The notes below the pieces were generated by a model. The model saw only the letters and a program-made list of their open reading frames with translations. It searched no databases and had not been told where the DNA came from. Both the position numbers and the translations under genes were made by a program. A stretch of DNA of 10,664 nucleotides from JBFJVD01 sp041624375 (lineage in GTDB: Bacteria; Chloroflexota; Anaerolineae; Anaerolineales; E44-bin32), in contig JBFJVD010000087.1 of the NCBI GenBank assembly GCA_041624375.1, positions 1-10,664 on the forward strand. Reading direction: 5' to 3'. Shown piece after piece: positions 6,013 to 10,664 of the stretch (its first letter is position 1; each line of letters opens with the position of its first letter).

Positions 6013-6927
6013 CTAGACGAGCTGGTCGTACAGCAATTCGAGCGACAGATCTTCACGGACGCTCCCCGAAGCGCGCAGCGTGAGCGCGGCCGCCGAGACC
6101 GCCAACCGCACCGCTTCGTCCAGCGGGATGGCGTTGAGCAGCCCAAAGATCATGGCCGCCGTAAGCGCATCCCCAGCGCCGGTCGGATCCACGACTTCGG
6201 TGCGCTGCGCCGGGATGTGGCCGTTCTGGGTAGCCGTCGCGTAAGTAACGCCAAACTCGGCCATGGTGACGATGGCGATGGCCACGCCCGACTTCACCAG
6301 GTAGCGGGCGGCGTCCAGGGCGCGCTCATGGTCGGCATGGGGCACGGGATGCGGCGCGTAGACCTCGGCTTCCGCCTCATTGGGGGTGATCAGCAGCAGC
6401 CGGCGCAGGTGGGGCTCGAGCCGTACCGCCAACGATCTGGAGGTGGGATCGGCGGCCACCGGGATCCGATGCCGTGTGGCCAATTCGAGCACGCGATCGA
6501 TGGTCTCGGGCGAGAGGTTGGCGTCGAGGGCGATCAGCGCCGCCGCCTCGAAGTCGGACTCGATGGATGCCACATGTTCCGGTGTGATCGCCTCGATGCA
6601 GCGCATATCGTCCAGCCCGAGCTGCATCGCGCCGCGGTGGTCCAGCAGGGCCAGATAGGAGCCAGTGGGCTGGTCGGAAATCGTGAGCGCTCGGTCCACC
6701 TGAACGCCGGCGCGCGCCGTATCTTCGAGCAGCTGGTGGCCGGCGGGATCGTCGCCAACCGCCGTGATCAGGCTGGTCTCGAGCCCAAGTCGCGCCAGAT
6801 TCTCGGCGATATTGCGCGCCACGCCGCCCGGGGAGGTCCGCAGGTAGCCAGGGTTTGAGGTGCCAAGCTGGAGGACGTCAGCCGGCCGCCCGACAATGTC
6901 GAGACCCGCTGCGCCGATGACCAGCAC
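6013..6927 (-). CDS. psuK: PfkB-family sugar/nucleoside kinase, probable pseudouridine kinase
   Basis: A 304-residue ribokinase-fold (PfkB) kinase. It shows the N-terminal strand VIGAAGLDIVGR (3-14), the first signature around PGGVARNIAENLARLG (33-48), the phosphate/nucleotide region ITPNEAEAE (180-188) and the second signature DPTGAGDAL (247-255), with D253 as catalytic base. PfkB members act on many sugars and nucleosides. Pseudouridine is assigned because the next gene, 30 bases downstream, is psuG, and the PGGVARN signature is common in pseudouridine kinases. The start is uncertain. GTG 6927 has GAGGG close upstream. An in-frame CTG ten codons earlier (6957) has a better placed GGAGG, but CTG starts are rare. 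The gap to the preceding SPFH gene is 33 bases, so it belongs to the same operon. Confidence 0.88.
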   Translation of the reverse strand: MLVIGAAGLDIVGRPADVLQLGTSNPGYLRTSPGGVARNIAENLARLGLETSLITAVGDDPAGHQLLEDTARAGVQVDRALTISDQPTGSYLALLDHRGAMQLGLDDMRCIEAITPEHVASIESDFEAAALIALDANLSPETIDRVLELATRHRIPVAADPTSRSLAVRLEPHLRRLLLITPNEAEAEVYAPHPVPHADHERALDAARYLVKSGVAIAIVTMAEFGVTYATATQNGHIPAQRTEVVDPTGAGDALTAAMIFGLLNAIPLDEAVRLAVSAAALTLRASGSVREDLSLELLYDQLV

Positions 6928-6960
6928 CGGACCCTCACGGTCCGCGAGTGCTTCCAGTCG

Positions 6961-8388
6961 TCAGCCTCCGACTTCTCTGATTTCCGTCAATTGGATCAGG
7001 TGGTCGATCACCGCCGGGAATTCTGGCGGCCATTGGACGCTGGGATCAGCGCTCAGAACTTGCTGTGCTTCGAGAATAAACTCTTGAATCCGGGTGAGCA
7101 GTGCCCAGCAGCGGAAGCGCCCGCCAAACGACCCGTTCTCCCAGGTCTCATTGATGCCGCGCAGAAGCCGGCTGGTGAGATCCCGCTCGCGGCGGTCGCG
7201 AACCTGGCGCAGGTACTCCGGGGAGCTCTTCCGCCGGGCTTGCTGCAGGTCACGCCAGGCGCTGATCAGCGTGTGGCCTACCCCGTCGCTGTCGCCGCGC
7301 TCACCAGGATCGCGCAGCTCCCAGGTTCCAACCCCGACCCAGCTTAGTTCAAGGCCGGATTCGCGCAGGCGTTGGCGGGCCTCCGACGTGTGAAAGCGCT
7401 CGGTGAGCTGGCGGCGTGGAATATGGAATCTATCCGCCCGTGGGCGGGGCGCATGGTCGCTGCCGCTGGCCTGGCCTTCTTCCGCGAGATCCGGCTGGAG
7501 CGCGAGGAACTCGTCGATCGTCAGCGCTTCCACAAATTTCCGGATCTCGCTGGCAACCAGGCCGCGCAGTATATCGGTCCACTTCCCCCCGGATCGTTCG
7601 CGGATGGTGCGGCCGTAGACCAGCCGCCGCACGGCATCATCGGTGAACGGATAGGGCTCCTCCAGCGTGCGTACCCGCCCGCCGCCGTACACCCGAAACA
7701 CCATCTGGGCGTCCCGCGCATAGACCTCGATCCCATCCCGTGTGATCGCCCGCACCTCATCGACGCGGCGCAGCTGATCGCGCAGATCAATCACATCGCG
7801 GATGCGTTCAAAGCCGCGGATGAATTGGCCGCTTACCGGGCCATAGACCTGCGGGCGGCCATCGATGGTCTCGAAGACCGCCGCAAATCCAAGGTGGACA
7901 TGAACATGGCCCGGGCCGCCGATCCGCAGGATCGGGTTCTTCAGGTCGAGGGCGCCGAGGTCCCCCTGGTCGATCCGGAGATGAGGAACGTTCAAGCTGA
8001 ACAGGGCGGCCCCCAGGTAGCGGCTGGCGATGGAGATGGATTCGAGCTCGAACAGATCCGCCAGGTAATGAACGCCGAGGCGGAAGCTGAGCCAGAGCGC
8101 AGCCGCGACCGGAATCAGGTGCATCAGGACGGTGGGGGCAAAAAACGACGTCGCCAGGTCGAGCAGGATGTTCAGCGGGAAGGGGTAGCGATTGAGGAAC
8201 TCGATGGGGAGCACCCGCGGGAAATCGGCGAGCAGTGCCAGGGCAAACCAGTAGATGACCAACGAGACCGCGATGATGGCCTGTCGCATGCGGGCGCCGG
8301 TGTTGTCCCGCGCCAGCAAGGTGCCCAGCAGCGCGGCGGCGGCGCTGCGCAGCCCTGTCCCGCTCCCAGCCCAGGTCGCAGGTCTCAC
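6961..8388 (-). CDS. SPFH/band-7-like membrane protein, second of a pair
   Basis: A 475-residue protein with two hydrophobic segments, about 36-55 and 84-104, then a soluble part. The part with FAAVFETIDGRPQV (168-181) and ITRDGIEVYARDAQMVFRVY (215-234) resembles the PHB/SPFH fold. RLRESGLELSWVGVGTWEL (340-358) resembles the later strand of that domain. The remainder (about 375-470) is helical and charged. SPFH proteins (stomatin, HflK/HflC, flotillin) form membrane-bound cages or scaffolds, often with proteases or transporters; no such partner is encoded here. The GTG start at 8388 overlaps the stop of the upstream SPFH gene (GTGA), and GGGAGAG lies five bases upstream. An internal ATG at 8289 would remove 33 residues but has no ribosome-binding site. 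Family assignment rests on motif resemblance and is moderately certain; specific function is unknown. Confidence 0.7.
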   Translation of the reverse strand: MRPATWAGSGTGLRSAAAALLGTLLARDNTGARMRQAIIAVSLVIYWFALALLADFPRVLPIEFLNRYPFPLNILLDLATSFFAPTVLMHLIPVAAALWLSFRLGVHYLADLFELESISIASRYLGAALFSLNVPHLRIDQGDLGALDLKNPILRIGGPGHVHVHLGFAAVFETIDGRPQVYGPVSGQFIRGFERIRDVIDLRDQLRRVDEVRAITRDGIEVYARDAQMVFRVYGGGRVRTLEEPYPFTDDAVRRLVYGRTIRERSGGKWTDILRGLVASEIRKFVEALTIDEFLALQPDLAEEGQASGSDHAPRPRADRFHIPRRQLTERFHTSEARQRLRESGLELSWVGVGTWELRDPGERGDSDGVGHTLISAWRDLQQARRKSSPEYLRQVRDRRERDLTSRLLRGINETWENGSFGGRFRCWALLTRIQEFILEAQQVLSADPSVQWPPEFPAVIDHLIQLTEIREVGG

Positions 8389-9752
8389 AGTTGCTCTCCC
8401 GCGCTCAGCTCGCGGCAGTCGCCATCCAGGCGCGAGAGCTCATTCCGAATCTTCCGCAGCTGAGCTTCCAGCTCTTCTCTGCGGGCGACATGCAGGCCGT
8501 CGCGGCGGCAAATCTCAAGCGCCGCTTCCAGGATGGCCGTGAGCGTATCCCGGCGGCTCGGGGACCGTCCTTGCGCCAGTTCGGCGCGAAGCTTTTCGGT
8601 GAGGTCGAAGGCCAGCGTCTCGTAGGCGCCCCGGTCCCCGCGCCGGCGGGCTTCGAGCGCCAATGTTTCCGCTTCGGTGACCGCCTGCTGGATCGATTGA
8701 ATCCATGCTTCACGCCAGCGGCGCTGCCGCTCGTCGCGTACATCCTGCGGCAGGTACACATTGGAAATGCCGGCGCCCAGCACCCGGATGCCGCGCGCGC
8801 GGAGCAGATCATATTCGCGGCGAACCTCACGTCCCATGGTGGTCGAGGCCTCCCGATCGCTTGCCGCCGGCGGCAGCAGGCGCTCGTTCATCTCGCGCTG
8901 GATGACTTGCAGAGCAGGGGGCTGATCCTGACGGGCGGTGAGCAACGCTTCCAGCGGCCAATTCTTCGTCCGTTCGCGCCACAGGTCGACCACCAGCCGG
9001 ATCGGCAGGTCCACCCAGGGCACGTCCTGGGTCTCCTCGTAGGCATGGCCGTACACGGCGCGCTCAGCGGCGGCCGGGTTAAATTCGTAGGGGGGGAGAT
9101 TTGGATGACGGCCCTCGCGCGGGGGCCCGCTGTGGCCGGGGTCCAGCATAAAGGTGACGCCCAGATCGGCGGAGATGGGGATCCCATCCTGCGTCAGGGC
9201 GCGCGCGTTCTGGACGTCCTGCTCGATGGGCTCACCGGTCGCCGGCGGAGAGCCACGCAGGCCGCGGGCCTGGCGCCGCAGGTCCAGGGCCTCGGCGAGC
9301 CGCTCCCCGGGCGCGGTGAAATAGGTCCCCGGCCCGACTGCGCGGGTGAAGCGGGTGTCGGTTCGCAGGACAGCGGCGCTGGTATGATCGACCAGCAGCA
9401 CACCGGCGCCGGGACGCTCCCGCTCCCGCTGTGATTCGACCGGCACCCCGTTCTGGACAAACATCACCGGGCCAGTGGTGCCGAAGGGGTAATTGAACAA
9501 GCGTTGAATCACCGTCAGGCGCGGGTTGGCGTGCGGCTGATCCGGCCGGCTGCGGACGGGCAGAACAAACTGCGCCGTAAGGGCAGTCATCGCCAGGAAG
9601 GCGAGCGCGGCCAGCAGCAGGTCGAAGGCCACGATGAGCGGTGTTCGCTCGTTCTGAGTCCACCAAGCAATTCCGGCGTAGACTCCCAGCAGGAAGACGG
9701 TCACGCCGATGGTGTGGAACAGCGGACGGCGATAGAACGGTTTCGGGCGCAT
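8385..9752 (-). CDS. SPFH/band-7-like membrane protein, first of a pair
   Basis: A 455-residue protein with two membrane segments near the N-terminus, about 11-31 and 39-65. A band-7-like domain follows: GVLLVDHTSAAVLRTDTRF (117-135), VGPGTYFTAPGE (139-150) and ALTQDGIPISADLGVTFML (185-203) match the pattern of early SPFH strands, and LRARGIRVLGAGISNVYLP (317-335) matches the later one. The C-terminal third (336-455) is charged and predicted helical, with probable coiled coil around 421-447. Little sequence is shared with the downstream paralogue, but the architecture is the same, suggesting a hetero-oligomer like HflK-HflC, which is inference. ATG 9752 has no good Shine-Dalgarno, and a TACAAT -10 box ends only nine bases upstream, so the mRNA may be leaderless. 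It is the first gene of a four-gene operon running into psuK and psuG. Confidence 0.72.
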   Translation of the reverse strand: MRPKPFYRRPLFHTIGVTVFLLGVYAGIAWWTQNERTPLIVAFDLLLAALAFLAMTALTAQFVLPVRSRPDQPHANPRLTVIQRLFNYPFGTTGPVMFVQNGVPVESQRERERPGAGVLLVDHTSAAVLRTDTRFTRAVGPGTYFTAPGERLAEALDLRRQARGLRGSPPATGEPIEQDVQNARALTQDGIPISADLGVTFMLDPGHSGPPREGRHPNLPPYEFNPAAAERAVYGHAYEETQDVPWVDLPIRLVVDLWRERTKNWPLEALLTARQDQPPALQVIQREMNERLLPPAASDREASTTMGREVRREYDLLRARGIRVLGAGISNVYLPQDVRDERQRRWREAWIQSIQQAVTEAETLALEARRRGDRGAYETLAFDLTEKLRAELAQGRSPSRRDTLTAILEAALEICRRDGLHVARREELEAQLRKIRNELSRLDGDCRELSAGEQL

Positions 9753-9761
9753 ACTCGAGTG

Positions 9762-9789
9762 ATTGTAGCTGAAAGGTGCCCCCAGGCAA
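9762..9789 (-). promoter_or_regulatory. Candidate promoter of the SPFH-psuK-psuG operon, leaderless
   Basis: On the minus strand TACAAT (complement of 9762-9767, five of six bases) lies 16 bases downstream of TTGCCT (complement of 9784-9789, three of six). Expected transcription start is near 9755, about three bases before the ATG at 9752. The transcript would thus have almost no 5' leader, which fits the lack of a Shine-Dalgarno. Confidence 0.5.
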
Positions 9790-9811
9790 ACACATGCCCG
9801 CCGGACGGCGG

Positions 9812-9840
9812 TTGCCTTTCTTGACGGCGCGGTTTACCTT
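9812..9840 (+). promoter_or_regulatory. Weak candidate promoter of the Roadblock gene
   Basis: TTGCCT (9812-9817) and TACCTT (9835-9840) are spaced by 17 bases on the plus strand, but each matches only three of six consensus bases. TTGACG (9821-9826) is a better -35 but has no -10 at the right distance. The 145-base gap 9753-9897 must hold promoters for both divergent genes; this is simply the best candidate seen. Confidence 0.25.
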
Positions 9841-9897
9841 ATGGGGCAGGATGCCGGTGCGTTTGTGAGGTTCGATCCAGGAGGCGGCAGGCCAGAA

Positions 9898-10284
9898 ATG
9901 GCGACCAGACAATCCGAATTGCTGCGCGTGCTCGGGGCATTGGCAAACGATCTCCCGGATCCGGACTGGGTGGCCCTGGTCGATCATCAGGGGCTGGTGG
10001 TGGCCTGCGTCCCGGCTGCGACGGTCATTCCGGAAGACAGCATCTCGGCCATGACGGCCGCGCTGGTGTCTATGGGGGAGCGTGTTCTCAGCGAAGTGGA
10101 TGGGGGTGGGCTGCGCTATGCCAGCGTGGCCGGCTCGAAGCGCCAGTACCTAATCGTCCAGCTGAGCAAGGACAACTTGCTCTCGATCGGCATCGGCCCG
10201 CAGGTGCCGGCGCAGGTGACCTTCCGGCCGCTGACTCGCTGGGTTCCCGAGCTGCTGGCTGTGTTGAAGAAGCGCTTCGTGTGA
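9898..10284 (+). CDS. Roadblock/LC7 domain protein
   Basis: A 128-residue protein made of a single Roadblock/LC7 domain. It has an N-terminal helix (about 3-17), the strand WVALVDHQGLVVACVP (24-39), a long helix with MTAALVSMGERVLSEV, then strands RYASVAGSKRQYLIVQLS and LLSIGIGPQVPAQV. Such proteins (MglB-like) often regulate small Ras-like GTPases in polarity, motility or signalling. No GTPase gene lies beside it here. I chose ATG 9898, which places the domain at the N-terminus and has AGG about six bases upstream. An in-frame ATG at 9841 would add 19 residues, lacks a ribosome-binding site and would precede the start expected from the weak promoter at 9812-9840. The gene is divergent from the SPFH operon and convergent with the permease gene. 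Confidence 0.85.
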   Translation: MATRQSELLRVLGALANDLPDPDWVALVDHQGLVVACVPAATVIPEDSISAMTAALVSMGERVLSEVDGGGLRYASVAGSKRQYLIVQLSKDNLLSIGIGPQVPAQVTFRPLTRWVPELLAVLKKRFV

Positions 10285-10306
10285 GGCCGGATATTCCTGG
10301 AGATTG

Positions 10307-10344
10307 AGCGGGGCGCGGCAGCTGCCAGCCCCGCTTTCAGTTTC
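10307..10344. terminator. Hairpin terminator between convergent genes
   Basis: AGCGGGGC (10307-10314) pairs perfectly with GCCCCGCT (10328-10335). The loop holds the further palindrome GGCAGCTGCC, giving a long GC-rich hairpin. On the plus strand it is followed by TTCAGTTT, so it suits the Roadblock gene. On the minus strand it begins right after the permease stop codon (10337-10339), with only a weak T run beyond it. It probably works best in the plus direction. Confidence 0.7.
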
Positions 10345-10664
10345 GCTGCAGTCTTGGGTTCACGATCTCGTCGAGCGCACGGCCGACCAAATAGAAGGCG
10401 CTGCAGAAGAGCATAATCGCCAGCGCCGGCGCCACGATGGCGTGCCACTGCCCCTCCAGCGTGAACCACCGAAACGTCTCCTGCCCAAGCCAGATCATGG
10501 TCCCCCAACTCACGTTGATCCAGGTTCGGCCGAAAAACGACAGGAGCGACTCAACCAGCACCGCGCCGACGACCGTAAACACTGCATGCACCAGGGTGAT
10601 CGGCATGAGCGCCGGCAAGATATGCCGCCACAAGATGTGGAGCCGGCCACCGCCGGCGATGCGC
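10337..10664 (-). CDS. ABC transporter permease, OppC/DppC type (3' part only)
   Basis: The C-terminal 108 or so residues of a binding-protein-dependent transport permease; the gene continues past the right edge of the window. The first visible residues include the EAA-loop ending, with the G...I..RHILPAL pattern that docks on the ATPase subunit. A membrane segment ending in ESLLSFFG follows. SWGTMIWLG and a further membrane segment APALAIMLFCSAFYLVGRALDE come next, and the protein ends NPRLQRN. This order matches the ends of DppC/OppC/NikC proteins, which import peptides, nickel or other small solutes. The substrate cannot be decided from this fragment. A TTG at 10633 is open but lies inside the conserved EAA region, so it is not the real start. 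The stop is directly next to the shared hairpin. Confidence 0.9.
   Translation of the reverse strand, partial: RIAGGGRLHILWRHILPALMPITLVHAVFTVVGAVLVESLLSFFGRTWINVSWGTMIWLGQETFRWFTLEGQWHAIVAPALAIMLFCSAFYLVGRALDEIVNPRLQRN

Noticed and set aside
4927..6858. A 643-codon open frame on the plus strand
   Set aside because: It lies opposite psuG and psuK, both with clear family motifs. Its translation is rich in R, G and Q without recognisable motifs, typical of the antisense frame of high-GC genes.
7372..9434. Long plus-strand open frames (363 and 347 codons) opposite the SPFH genes
   Set aside because: They are antisense shadows of the membrane-protein genes, which have coherent membrane segments, ribosome-binding signals and a GTGA overlap. 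The shadows show none of these.

Overview
This window looks like ordinary chromosome from a high-GC bacterium. The most likely source is a member of the Chloroflexota. That is inferred from gene content: a Firmicutes-like DnaD/DnaI-type helicase-loading cassette in a GC-rich genome, behind a bifunctional-nuclease (DUF151) gene, next to SPFH proteins carrying two membrane segments each. No rRNA or other lineage marker is present, so the taxonomy is tentative. I saw no insertion sequence, phage gene or CRISPR array.

Layout, left to right. Bases 1-128 hold only a GC-rich hairpin and possibly the last codons of a plus-strand gene. A small cupin gene (129-551, minus) follows. A tRNA-Glu(UUC) gene (745-819, minus) has its own promoter and intrinsic terminator. 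Bases 886-4924 (minus) form a replication operon, transcribed right to left: DUF151 bifunctional nuclease, replicative helicase DnaB, a DnaD-domain protein, and a DnaC/DnaI-like loader containing two complete AAA+ modules in tandem. A promoter candidate lies just upstream, at 4967-4995.

Bases 5056-9752 (minus) form a second tight operon, also read right to left. Two overlapping genes encode SPFH/band-7-like membrane proteins. They are followed by a PfkB-family kinase (probably pseudouridine kinase) and by pseudouridine-5'-phosphate glycosidase, whose expected products are uracil and ribose 5-phosphate. The promoter candidate for this operon ends almost on the first start codon, which suggests a leaderless mRNA.

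A divergent Roadblock/LC7 gene (9898-10284, plus) converges on the 3' part of an OppC/DppC-type ABC permease gene (10337-window end, minus). A strong hairpin separates the two. The most noteworthy items are the tandem-AAA+ helicase loader and the unusual SPFH pair linked to pseudouridine breakdown.
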